A DNA stretch of 38,564 nucleotides from Planctomycetota bacterium. GTDB taxonomy: Bacteria > Planctomycetota > Phycisphaerae > UBA1845. Position numbers and translations under genes: made by a program. The stretch is from NCBI GenBank assembly GCA_024275565.1, contig JAJRYY010000147.1, forward strand, positions 1 to 38,564, written 5' to 3'. This document shows positions 24,889 to 32,045 of the stretch, one piece after another; within the stretch, counting starts at the first letter, position 1, and every line of letters starts with the position of its first letter. The notes under the pieces are model-generated. The model searched no databases and was not told the origin of the DNA. It worked only from the letters and a program-made list of their open reading frames with translations.

Positions 24889-26517
24889 TTACTCAATAAC
24901 GTCCGGATCGGCGATGATCGAGCAAACATTCGGAAGGGAGAAGCAGTTCGATCCAGGTCCCTGTGGAACGCCGCCCGCATTCAGACATACGCATGGACTC
25001 CTGTTCGCGCAGGTACCATTTGGCAAACAGCATGCCTGTCGCAACTGCAATGGGCAAAGCAGACCATCGCACGCGCTACCATCACCGCGATACAAACCAC
25101 AATCCGCTTCGCAACTCTCCTGAGTCACATTTTCAACACACGTCCCATTGGACATGCAACAGGCACCCCTCGGCGGTAAGCAAGTAGTCGTCGCGCAACC
25201 GGCTGCGCTGTTAAACGACCCACCCAGTAACTCACACTTGCACTCCAATGTGTCAATGCACGTTCCATCCGGAAGACAACAGGCACGCCGAGCCGGCAGG
25301 ATGCAGAACGGACCACAGACCGACCCTTCGCCCTGGAAGAAACCGCACTGATCTGCACATTTCCCCTGCGAGGTAACTTCACACGTTCCGCCCGGAAGGC
25401 AGCACGCACCAATGGACGGGCAAACATCATCCTCGCAGGCCGAACCCGGACCACGAGAAACACCACCCAACTGCTCGCATTCGCACTCGGATGTCTCGAT
25501 GCAGCTACCATCCGGCAAACAGCAAGCGCGATCCAGCTCGATACAGCAGAATTCCTGCGTACTGCACGTCGTTCCATCACCTTCAAACGAACCGCATTGA
25601 GCAACGCAGTCCTCGATCAGCAAGTCCTCGCAGGTCCCATCCGGAAGGCAACAGGCACCAGGACGCGGGCAAACTGTGAAACTGCATGTAGTACCTAGAT
25701 TCTGGAAGGTTCCACCCAACTGCTCACAAATACACTGACCAGCCGTCTGCTGACACGTTCCATCGGGAAGACAGCAGGCGCCGGGGACCGGGATCGGACA
25801 CAACTGACCAGCACACACCGTCCCTGTACCACCGAAGAAACCACACTGATCATCGCAGTCGTCACGATCTATCTCAACGCATGTTCCGTTCGGAAGGCAA
25901 CAAGCGCCCAGGTCCGGACAAGCCGCGATACCGCATGGAACGGTAGGCCCCTGGTAGGTACCACCCAACTGCTCACAAACACACTGACCAGCAGTCTGCT
26001 CACAGGTACCATCCGGAAGACAGCAAGCACCGGGAAGCGGTATCGGACACAACTGATCCGCACACACCGTACCAGAACCACCGAAAAAACCGCAATCAGC
26101 ATCGCAGTCGTCACGATTCGCCTCTACGCATGTTCCGTCCGGAAGGCAACAGGCACCCAGTTCCGGACAAAGTGCGGTACCGCATGGAACGGTAGGCCCC
26201 TGGAAGGAACCACCCAACTGACGACAAACACACTGACCAGCAGTCTGCTCACAGGTACCATCCGGAAGGCAGCAAGCACCAGGGAGCGGTATCGGACACA
26301 GCTGACCAGCACACGCAGTACCAGGACCACCGAAAAAACCACACTGAATAACGCACTCGTCCCAACTCGTCTCCACGCACGTCCCGTCTGGAAGACAGCA
26401 CGCCCCAACGATGGGGTCCGCCGCCCAAGCCGACGGAATGACCATCAGACTCAACAACCCAACTGCACACCAGGAACCGGTCCAGGCATGAACACGCCTA
26501 CCTGCATTCGCAAACAT
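24889..26517 (-). CDS. Secreted Cys-rich protein of 12 ACCLPDGTC repeats
   Basis: About 542 residues from the ATG at 26517, which has GGAGG 8 nt upstream; an in-frame ATG ten codons earlier is less likely. A signal peptide (ending IPSAWA, about residue 32) is followed almost to the end by 12 units of about 40 residues, each opening with (G/R/Q)ACC-(L/M)-x-x-G-(T/S)-C and holding six to eight cysteines. Units tend to alternate between type A (DxCDxxCGFFGGxGTxC...LCPIP) and type B (EQTAGQCVCxQLGGxFQGP). Such repeats are common in planctomycete exported proteins; disulphide bonding outside the cytoplasm is expected. No enzyme motif is seen and the function is unknown. The repeats are similar at DNA level, so copy-number change by recombination is likely. 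A terminator follows. Confidence 0.82.
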   Translation of the reverse strand: MFANAGRRVHAWTGSWCAVGLLSLMVIPSAWAADPIVGACCLPDGTCVETSWDECVIQCGFFGGPGTACAGQLCPIPLPGACCLPDGTCEQTAGQCVCRQLGGSFQGPTVPCGTALCPELGACCLPDGTCVEANRDDCDADCGFFGGSGTVCADQLCPIPLPGACCLPDGTCEQTAGQCVCEQLGGTYQGPTVPCGIAACPDLGACCLPNGTCVEIDRDDCDDQCGFFGGTGTVCAGQLCPIPVPGACCLPDGTCQQTAGQCICEQLGGTFQNLGTTCSFTVCPRPGACCLPDGTCEDLLIEDCVAQCGSFEGDGTTCSTQEFCCIELDRACCLPDGSCIETSECECEQLGGVSRGPGSACEDDVCPSIGACCLPGGTCEVTSQGKCADQCGFFQGEGSVCGPFCILPARRACCLPDGTCIDTLECKCELLGGSFNSAAGCATTTCLPPRGACCMSNGTCVENVTQESCEADCGLYRGDGSACDGLLCPLQLRQACCLPNGTCANRSPCVCLNAGGVPQGPGSNCFSLPNVCSIIADPDVIE

Positions 26518-26993
26518 ACAAAATACCTCCCATGTACTGTTTCCCACTTGTTACCATTGCACCATCGACAGAATTGATTGTGGTGGTTATGCGACACACT
26601 GACTGAACCTAATAGTGCATCAGTTGAACTAATCAAGTAAATTCCCGACTATGATCCAATTCAAACTAGGGGATTCTCCCTACCCAAAAGCGTAATGTGT
26701 AATTAAAATATGCACATAATCTATTATTACACAGTAACTTACATGAGAACTGATACCGTAAGATGTACTCAGTGTGACATGAATAAAAGAATTGCAATTC
26801 CAAGCAGCGTCGCTATCCAATGCAATGAAACCCCATCAGGAAAACCCTGATTGGCACGCAATGTTGCCAGGGCAATGTTGCGACCATTGACAGTGGTGTC
26901 TTTCCGGGGCGATTTCCATGATGTATTCAGAGACCCGCGATATTGATCCTGACACGTCCCACAGACGCAACACATGATGCTCAGGGTCACTCG
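26518..26993 (-). other. 476-nt AT-richer region between the DUF2723 and Cys-rich genes
   Basis: It is visibly AT-richer than the surroundings around 26690-26780. A weak promoter for the Cys-rich gene is possible on - (TTGATT at 26636-26631, 16-nt spacer, TATTAG at 26614-26609), about 90 nt upstream of its ATG. An 11-bp direct repeat, CAATGTTGC with GGG/GCGA context, lies near 26860-26882. One short frame (26769-26975) is listed separately with low confidence. Confidence 0.4.
26769..26975 (-). CDS. Possible small C-tail membrane protein
   Basis: 68 residues if the ATG at 26975 is used; a GTG at 26990 also works. It starts 18 nt after the stop of the DUF2723 gene on the same strand. It opens with MCCVCGTC and ends with a hydrophobic helix, SLHWIATLLGIAILLF. 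No ribosome-binding site is visible and no family is recognised. It may be chance. Confidence 0.25.
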   Translation of the reverse strand: MCCVCGTCQDQYRGSLNTSWKSPRKDTTVNGRNIALATLRANQGFPDGVSLHWIATLLGIAILLFMSH

Positions 26994-28511
26994 TTATTCA
27001 GCAGGATTGCGGGCTCGAATTCTGCGGATCGGCGTATCGCGGATGGGTTCTGCCATCAGATCGTCCGGCAGAACACCACGCGTGGCAGTCACAGGACGGT
27101 CCGTCGCAAGGACAAATGGGCGATTGAGTCGGCCAGACTCGTGGAGAATCGTAAGATCCCTTCGCAATCCGAAGAATTGCTGGGCGTAAATAAGGGGGGC
27201 TGCATCAAAATTCGTCAGCAGAATGGCATCCCGGGGGAGCGATTCAAGATTCATCCTGGCAATATGCGGACGCGCGTCATAGCGATTCTCGATGGGAAAC
27301 AAAGACTGTTGCGTCGAAAACCAGACGCAAAAAATGATCACCAGCGCCAAGCAGACATGCCACCAGTCCGCAGCACGCCACATCCATAAACGCGTAAGAC
27401 CAATCGCAAGCAACCAGGCAAGCGGAAACATCAGATTCGGAATCATGGCCGTATTGCTGCGAACGCCAATCAGCAGCATCGGCACGATGGCTGCGGGGAT
27501 CATCAGCAGTGCAAACACCGCAACGATACGACGCGTCCGCCAGAGCGAGATAACACCAACCATGAACACGGCGAATGCAGCAAGCGTGATAGGCCAGTAA
27601 GCGAGGTGTACCTCGCTGGCAACCCACTGGGCCTGCGAGACAGCACTGTCCCAGGTCGGGTGAAACATGTAGTCAAACTGCCTCGCCGTGACCAGCCAGA
27701 GAATACGCTGCCACTTGTCTGAGGCTGCGATATTCCCGGACGGAAAGTCGGGAAATGACGTGTAACATTGCACCAAATAGTTGTACGCCGATCCGGGGAC
27801 ATCGCGGAACCACAAACTCGCCCACAAAACCAGGGCAGCCAATACCGCACTGCTGCATAGAATACCCACATAGGCAAATGGTTTGCTGAACAGTGCCCTA
27901 CGGGCCTGCGGCGACATGGCAGTCGCAACTACCACCGGCAACGCAAATGTCAGCATATGTCCGCGATTGGCGATCAGGTACATGAACGGCAGCGTCGCAA
28001 GCGCAAAAGTCAGCAATCGCGGCGCGTGAAGCCAATGAAGAAATGACCATAAACTGAGCATCAGCAGCATGAAGCAGGTCGCGTACGTTTCGGGCGTCAC
28101 CGCAGCATGCCAGAAATAGTCATCCGCGAAGACGACACCACACGCAAAAATAGCGGCGACCGGGTGCGCTCCGGTCCGGAGCATAAAAGCCGCCAGAATG
28201 AGGATCGTCACGATGGCGAATGTCGCATTCACCGCGCTGACGGTCAGGTGCGGTGCAGTGGGTGATATGACGCAGAAAAGGCGGTGAATCGTGACGATCC
28301 CAGCGTGTCCGGGGGGGTGACAGATCCCCCCAACAGCAGCCGCAAGTTGGAATTCTCCCGGATCGTCAAGACAGGGTGCCCATATAACGCGTGGGAACAG
28401 AAGTGCGGAAGCAGCGATCGCGATGACCGCAAGGGTGATCCACTCCACGTTCGACAGGACGCCCCAACCATCGTCTGAGCGAGATGCAGATGTCTCAAAA
28501 ACGGGATTCAC
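26994..28511 (-). CDS. DUF2723-type multi-pass membrane protein (GT-C-like)
   Basis: 505 residues with about ten or more transmembrane helices. The N-terminal loop after the first helix, DDPGEFQLAAAVGGICHPPG (about 49-68), matches the DUF2723 signature (D-x-GEF ... HPPG), which in GT-C glycosyltransferases carries the catalytic acid; here it is Asp-Asp-Pro-Gly-Glu. A short extracytoplasmic tail begins about residue 410 (ILLTNFDAAPLIYAQQFFGL, also typical). The likely role is transfer of sugars from lipid carriers to exported proteins or glycans; the substrate is unknown. The start is GTG 28511, overlapping the xseB stop as GTGA, so translation is coupled to xseB. Its insertion behind xseB is unusual. 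Confidence 0.75.
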   Translation of the reverse strand: MNPVFETSASRSDDGWGVLSNVEWITLAVIAIAASALLFPRVIWAPCLDDPGEFQLAAAVGGICHPPGHAGIVTIHRLFCVISPTAPHLTVSAVNATFAIVTILILAAFMLRTGAHPVAAIFACGVVFADDYFWHAAVTPETYATCFMLLMLSLWSFLHWLHAPRLLTFALATLPFMYLIANRGHMLTFALPVVVATAMSPQARRALFSKPFAYVGILCSSAVLAALVLWASLWFRDVPGSAYNYLVQCYTSFPDFPSGNIAASDKWQRILWLVTARQFDYMFHPTWDSAVSQAQWVASEVHLAYWPITLAAFAVFMVGVISLWRTRRIVAVFALLMIPAAIVPMLLIGVRSNTAMIPNLMFPLAWLLAIGLTRLWMWRAADWWHVCLALVIIFCVWFSTQQSLFPIENRYDARPHIARMNLESLPRDAILLTNFDAAPLIYAQQFFGLRRDLTILHESGRLNRPFVLATDRPVTATRGVLPDDLMAEPIRDTPIRRIRARNPAE

Positions 28512-28897
28512 GGATCAGTCAATTCGGGAGCGTCTTTGGATTCGAGCGTGTTCCTGGATTCAAGCGTGCCCTTGGAATCGAGCGTGTTTTTTGAGTCGAG
28601 ACCAGCATCGGATTTGGGGACCAGTTTCTGGATGCGCAGCTCTGCCTTGCCCAGAATCTTCCGACAGCGCGTGACGAGTTTCATCCCCTGCTCGTAGCGG
28701 TTGATCGATTCTTCCAGGCCGATTTCACCGCGCTCGATCTCCTGGGTGATCTTCTCAAGTCGCTCGAATGCCTGCTCAAACGTCAGGTCTTTTTCGGACA
28801 TCTTTTGTCCCGAGGACTCTTTATGTGCTGACGAAGGCAGATGCTCTGACGAAGGCAGGTCTGATAATGGTTGCTCTGAGGGATCGTTTTGCGGCAT
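28508..28897 (-). CDS. xseB: Exodeoxyribonuclease VII small subunit, with repeat-extended ends
   Basis: 129 residues, against the usual 70-80. The core (about 36-92) is the normal XseB helical hairpin: LTFEQAFERLEKITQEIERG, then SINRYEQGMKLVTRCRKILGKAELRI. It pairs with XseA to degrade single-stranded DNA into oligonucleotides. Both ends carry in-frame 18-bp repeats: LPSSEH LPSSAH at the N-terminus and DSKNTL DSKGTL ESRNTL ESKDAP at the C-terminus. The ATG lies 2 nt after the xseA stop. The stop overlaps the next gene (GTGA). Confidence 0.93.
   Translation of the reverse strand: MPQNDPSEQPLSDLPSSEHLPSSAHKESSGQKMSEKDLTFEQAFERLEKITQEIERGEIGLEESINRYEQGMKLVTRCRKILGKAELRIQKLVPKSDAGLDSKNTLDSKGTLESRNTLESKDAPELTDP
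28526..28597. repeat. 18-bp in-frame array, 4 units (xseB C-terminus)
   Basis: Units at 28526-28543, 28544-28561, 28562-28579 and 28580-28597 encode the hexapeptides ESKDAP, ESRNTL, DSKGTL and DSKNTL on -. Confidence 0.92.
28823..28858. repeat. 18-bp in-frame duplication (xseB N-terminus)
   Basis: ATGTGCTGACGAAGGCAG is followed by ATGCTCTGACGAAGGCAG. On - they encode LPSSAH and LPSSEH. Confidence 0.9.
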
Positions 28898-28899
28898 GG

Positions 28900-30447
28900 C
28901 TATTCAAACAGCTCCAGTTGTGTTCGGTTGATGACGCGACTTTCCAGGGTTCCGTCGATCGTTTCAGTTAAGAGTACGTCATCATCGCGGACCTGATCGG
29001 TGGAGCGGATCACCTCCTTGCCGCGTCGGGTCCGGGTGATGGAAAATCCGCGGCGAAGGGTCGCTTTGTGACTCATTGCCTCCAGCCGGGCCGAAAGATT
29101 TTCCACACTGTCTGCCAGTCGCACGATGCGGTGCTGCGGTGACGCAGACGCGAGACGATGCTCAGCGCTCAATAACGCCCGATCGGACCGGCGACAACGC
29201 TCCGCCATCGCCCATCTTAACCGATCGACGACGTTTGAAACACTGTGCTTCTGGCGCGAAATGAGGGTGTCGGGACGGATGCGCTGAAGCAGCACTTCAG
29301 CTTCGTTCAAGGTCCGATTTGCTTTGTGGAGCTGATTGGAGATTCCGTGCGCCAGTTGCGTCGCACACCGATCGACCGATTCCTCGCGATGGCGGATGAT
29401 CTGCTCCGGATCCTGATGTGGGCGGCGATTGAGCAGGCCTTCAAGTGAGGATCGTGCGATTTCCAGCCGGTGGTAGAGGAGTCGGTGGATTTGCCTGGCG
29501 ATTTTTTCCAGGCCAGCTTCCAGCTCGTGACGCACCGGAACCGCGAGTTCTGCAGCGGCTGTCGGGGTGGCAGCCCGGACGTCGGCGACCAGATCGCTGA
29601 TGGAGACGTCGACTTCGTGTCCGACGGCGCTGATGACGGGGATGCTGCTGTCGAAAATCGCCCGGGCGACCTGCTCCTCGTTGAAGGCCCACAGGTCTTC
29701 GAGCGATCCGCCACCACGGCCTACGATGATGAGGTCGATTCCGCCGAGGTGCGCGTTGTTTGCGTTCAAATCTCGAATGGCGGTTGAAATTTCGCTGGTG
29801 GCGCGTTCGCCCTGAACGGCCACTGGGTAGAGCATGAGTTCAATGTTCGGGAATCGACGGGCGATGGTGTTGATGATGTCGCGGATGGCTGCCCCGGTGG
29901 GACTGGTGACGATGGCGATGCGGCTGGGGACGCGGGGGAGGGGTTTCTTACGCGCCGGGTCGAAAAGCCCTTCGTTTTTCAGCTTTTCGCGTAACTGGCG
30001 AAATGCAAGCTCCAGCGCACCGACGCCTTTTGGCTCCATCCGGCGGACGTAGAGCTGGTATCGTCCGCTTCGCTCAAAGACATCGACACCACCCGTAGCG
30101 AACACTTCCAGACCGTCGGACGGGTCGAATTTCAGCTTCGACGCGACAGTTTTCCACATGACGCAGCCAATTTCGGAATGCTCGTCCTTGAGGACGAAGT
30201 AGAGGTGGCCGCTGGAGTGACGCTTGAAATTGCTGATTTCGCCGACGAGGTGGACGGTTTTTGGGACGTGCTGCTCGATGGCTCGCTTGACCATCTGCGT
30301 GACCTGCGTCACGGTCAGCGTCGCGTCGTCAAGGAGACTCGTCTCTTTGATGAGTCGTTGCTCCTCTCGGGGGACGCGGATTCGGTTGGGATCGAAGGGT
30401 GCTCTTGCCATGATTGTATCTGCGGGCCATTGGAACGGGGATTGCAT
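28900..30447 (-). CDS. xseA: Exodeoxyribonuclease VII large subunit
   Basis: About 515 residues, slightly longer than usual. It is the catalytic subunit of exonuclease VII. It has an N-terminal OB-fold (about 42-135; TVTQVTQMVKRAIEQ, LVGEISNFKRHSSGHLYFVL, YQLYVRRMEPKGVG), then the nuclease domain with PSRIAIVTSPTGAAIRDI, IIVGRGGGSLEDLWAFN and ISAVGHEVDVSISDLVADVRA, a long coiled coil, and the C-terminal LRRGFSITR. Two starts are possible, ATG 30447 and ATG 30411 (MARAPFDPN); neither has a good ribosome-binding site, so the N-terminus is uncertain. It heads an operon with xseB (2 nt gap) and the DUF2723 gene, read from the promoter at 30570-30598. Confidence 0.96.
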   Translation of the reverse strand: MQSPFQWPADTIMARAPFDPNRIRVPREEQRLIKETSLLDDATLTVTQVTQMVKRAIEQHVPKTVHLVGEISNFKRHSSGHLYFVLKDEHSEIGCVMWKTVASKLKFDPSDGLEVFATGGVDVFERSGRYQLYVRRMEPKGVGALELAFRQLREKLKNEGLFDPARKKPLPRVPSRIAIVTSPTGAAIRDIINTIARRFPNIELMLYPVAVQGERATSEISTAIRDLNANNAHLGGIDLIIVGRGGGSLEDLWAFNEEQVARAIFDSSIPVISAVGHEVDVSISDLVADVRAATPTAAAELAVPVRHELEAGLEKIARQIHRLLYHRLEIARSSLEGLLNRRPHQDPEQIIRHREESVDRCATQLAHGISNQLHKANRTLNEAEVLLQRIRPDTLISRQKHSVSNVVDRLRWAMAERCRRSDRALLSAEHRLASASPQHRIVRLADSVENLSARLEAMSHKATLRRGFSITRTRRGKEVIRSTDQVRDDDVLLTETIDGTLESRVINRTQLELFE

Positions 30448-30569
30448 CGTCGTGCAACCGGGCTAAGGATTCGCAACGGACAAAACGAAAAGTAATGATA
30501 AGACATGCATCCTGCAACACCCCCTTTCGAGACGGGTGGAAAGCCCGCCTGCGTTTCCTACTCACAGTT

Positions 30570-30598
30570 AATATACACCATGGCAGGGCGATAGTCAA
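30570..30598 (-). promoter_or_regulatory. sigma70-type promoter of the xseA-xseB-DUF2723 operon
   Basis: On the - strand TTGACT (30598-30593), a 17-nt spacer and TATATT (30575-30570) are each one base off consensus, with an A-tract just upstream of the -35. Transcription would start near 30563, giving a leader of about 115-150 nt. Confidence 0.7.
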
Positions 30599-30733
30599 GT
30601 TTTTTGTTAGGAATTTGTACGTTTTCTTCTAAGTTCAATGCCGGCCAGTGGTTGCCGGGGAAAAATTTTAGCGCCGATCCTGCGCATCTGCTGGGATTCC
30701 GGCGTTTTCGGGTACCATTGCATGTGTCCGGTT

Positions 30734-30742
30734 TGCTATACT
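30734..30742 (+). promoter_or_regulatory. Possible extended -10 promoter
   Basis: TGC-TATACT fits an extended -10 (TGn-TATAAT with one mismatch). Transcription would begin about 30749, just before the GGAGG at 30750. No good -35 is visible. Confidence 0.35.
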
Positions 30743-30764
30743 GGTGGCTGGAGGATGTGCCGGG

Positions 30765-31620
30765 ATGATACGGATTGACAGGCGTGACATGGTAAGCAAA
30801 ACACTGATCTCAGGATGTGTATTGGTCTCGGCGGCGATCGCGCGCGGGGATGTGTTTACATGGGAATGCGACTCCTTTCCTGTTGAGGGGGGTTGGGGGT
30901 TCGTGCAGGAATTTTGTGAACCTGTAACCTGGATCGAGAATGGGATCTATGTGCAGCAACTCGATATGAGTGCGTGCCCGGGCGAGGACGAAGGTGCTCA
31001 GGATGTGTACAGAAATTCGATTGCGGAGTTCGTCGGAGTGGATTTCTTTTTTCTCGAATATCGTCTTCAAACAAGCGGAGATCGAAGCGAGATACCCGGC
31101 GGAGCACCTGCAGCACTTGCGACCTGGAACTCTTTTGGAATTGGCTATCACATGAACGATTGCGCGTGATCAAGTTAAACTTCTTCGCGACACGGACCTT
31201 CCTATCCTCTTTATCGATGTTGATCCTGATATATCGCACACTATTCGACTCGAACTCGTGAACGGACCAATCAATCTTTTCAGATGGTACATTGACGGGG
31301 TGCTCGTCTCGAACGGAATAGCCGAGGGTGCATTTCCCTCTCAAAACGCTCGAATTGTTTGGGTTGGCCAATCGTGGCATCTTCCAACCCTCACGAAGTG
31401 GGATTACATTCGTTATGGGGATATTGCTTTGGATGGGAGCGGGGATTTCGATAGTGCTGATGGGGTTGGGCTTCGGGATTGGCGGTACTTTGAAAAGTGT
31501 GCTGGGAACAGCGGGATCGGCGTTGACGCGGGGCCTGGGTGTCGCTGGGCGGATATGGATGGTGATGGCGATGTTGATCTTGTTGATTTTGCGGGGTTTC
31601 AGGGGGTGTTTGGAGGGTAG
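30765..31620 (+). pseudogene. Frameshifted secreted lectin-like protein with dockerin-like tail
   Basis: Two frames join into one gene of roughly 285 residues. The first frame starts with a signal peptide (MVSKTLISGCVLVSAAIARG follows a short basic lead) and a jelly-roll-like part, FTWECDSFPVEGGWGFVQEF, ending ...GIGYHMNDCA-stop at 31169. The second frame continues without a start: DQVKLLRDTDLPILFIDVDP, HTIRLELVNGPINLFRWYID, then WDYIRYGDI and a dockerin-like pair (GDFDSADGVGLRDW, DMDGDGDVDLVDFAGF). The change of frame lies near 31160-31170; removing one base in GATTGCGCGTGAT restores continuity. The fold is probably a concanavalin-like/LamG-type domain (inference). ATG 30765 is preceded by GGAGG at 10 nt; ATG 30789 is the alternative. 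A sequencing error or programmed shift cannot be excluded. Confidence 0.6.
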
Positions 31621-31651
31621 ATTGTTTTTCGACGTGCGTTGAACAGTCGGT

Positions 31652-31671
31652 CCCAGCCGGGGACGGCTGGG
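31652..31671. repeat. Perfect 8-bp inverted repeat
   Basis: CCCAGCCG, GGGA, CGGCTGGG: an 8-bp GC stem with a 4-nt loop about 30 nt after the dockerin gene. There is no T-tract, so it is a weak terminator candidate or a REP-like element. Confidence 0.5.
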
Positions 31672-31699
31672 CTACAATGGTCGCCTTCAGAGGCACGAA

Positions 31700-31835
31700 T
31701 TGGATCAAAGTCCAACTGAGTGAGACAGTACACTGTGGAGTTGCTCTCGCAGTCCTGGTGGTTCATAATCGCGGCAGGTGAGGTCGCAATGACGCGACAA
31801 GACCATAGCTGAGCTTCGATATGACTTTGATCCAA
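31700..31835. repeat. 12-bp perfect inverted repeat pair
   Basis: TTGGATCAAAGT (31700-31711) and ACTTTGATCCAA (31824-31835) are exact reverse complements 112 nt apart. Outside them AGGCA(C/T)G also matches in inverted order. The right arm overlaps the first codons of the small membrane protein gene. It is either a regulatory structure or the ends of a tiny non-autonomous element. Confidence 0.5.
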
Positions 31836-32045
31836 AGCACATGCCTCCTCCAAGGCACGATCCTTCTCCAAGATGCAGGCCTGCTCCAAACCACGTTGCC
31901 GGCGTCCACGCTGTTCTTGCTCGTGGGTCCACCTGTGGTCATGCTCCTCATTGTTCTCATCCACGCGCTGAAAAACTGGGATAAGGACGTCTGGGACTCA
32001 GGCGTCAAGGATCGCGACGTCTGCGATAAGGATACGCACGCATGA
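31821..32045 (+). CDS. Small membrane protein encoded just upstream of putP
   Basis: 74 residues. The N-terminus is four in-frame hexapeptides (LIQSTC LLQGTI LLQDAG LLQTTL). A single transmembrane helix follows (about 29-50, LFLLVGPPVVMLLIVLIHAL), then a charged tail, KNWDKDVWDSGVKDRDVCDKD. Its stop overlaps the ATG of putP (ATGA), so the two are translationally coupled. Small one-helix proteins are encoded next to several sodium-solute symporters, and this may be an accessory of that kind; no family match is certain. The ribosome-binding site before ATG 31821 is weak. A start further in, after the repeats, cannot be excluded because no good internal start site is seen. Confidence 0.55.
   Translation: MTLIQSTCLLQGTILLQDAGLLQTTLPASTLFLLVGPPVVMLLIVLIHALKNWDKDVWDSGVKDRDVCDKDTHA
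31827..31898. repeat. 18-bp in-frame array, 4 units
   Basis: Codon-aligned units at 31827, 31845, 31863 and 31881 share CT(C/T/G)CTCCAA at the start of the last three and encode L(L/I)Q-x-x-x hexapeptides in the small membrane protein. Confidence 0.75.

Larger units (their letters stand above)
30448..30764. other. 317-nt divergent promoter region
   Basis: It lies between xseA (leftward) and the lectin-like/dockerin gene (rightward). It holds a good sigma70-like promoter for xseA and a possible extended -10 element for the other gene (TGCTATACT at 30734-30742). A 15-codon open frame, MHVLSLLFVLSVANP on - around 30516-30469, lies in the xseA leader and could be a leader peptide or chance. Confidence 0.55.

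Noticed and set aside
31652-31671. Terminator for the lectin-like/dockerin gene
   Set aside because: The stem is good but no T-tract follows on either strand; kept only as an inverted repeat.
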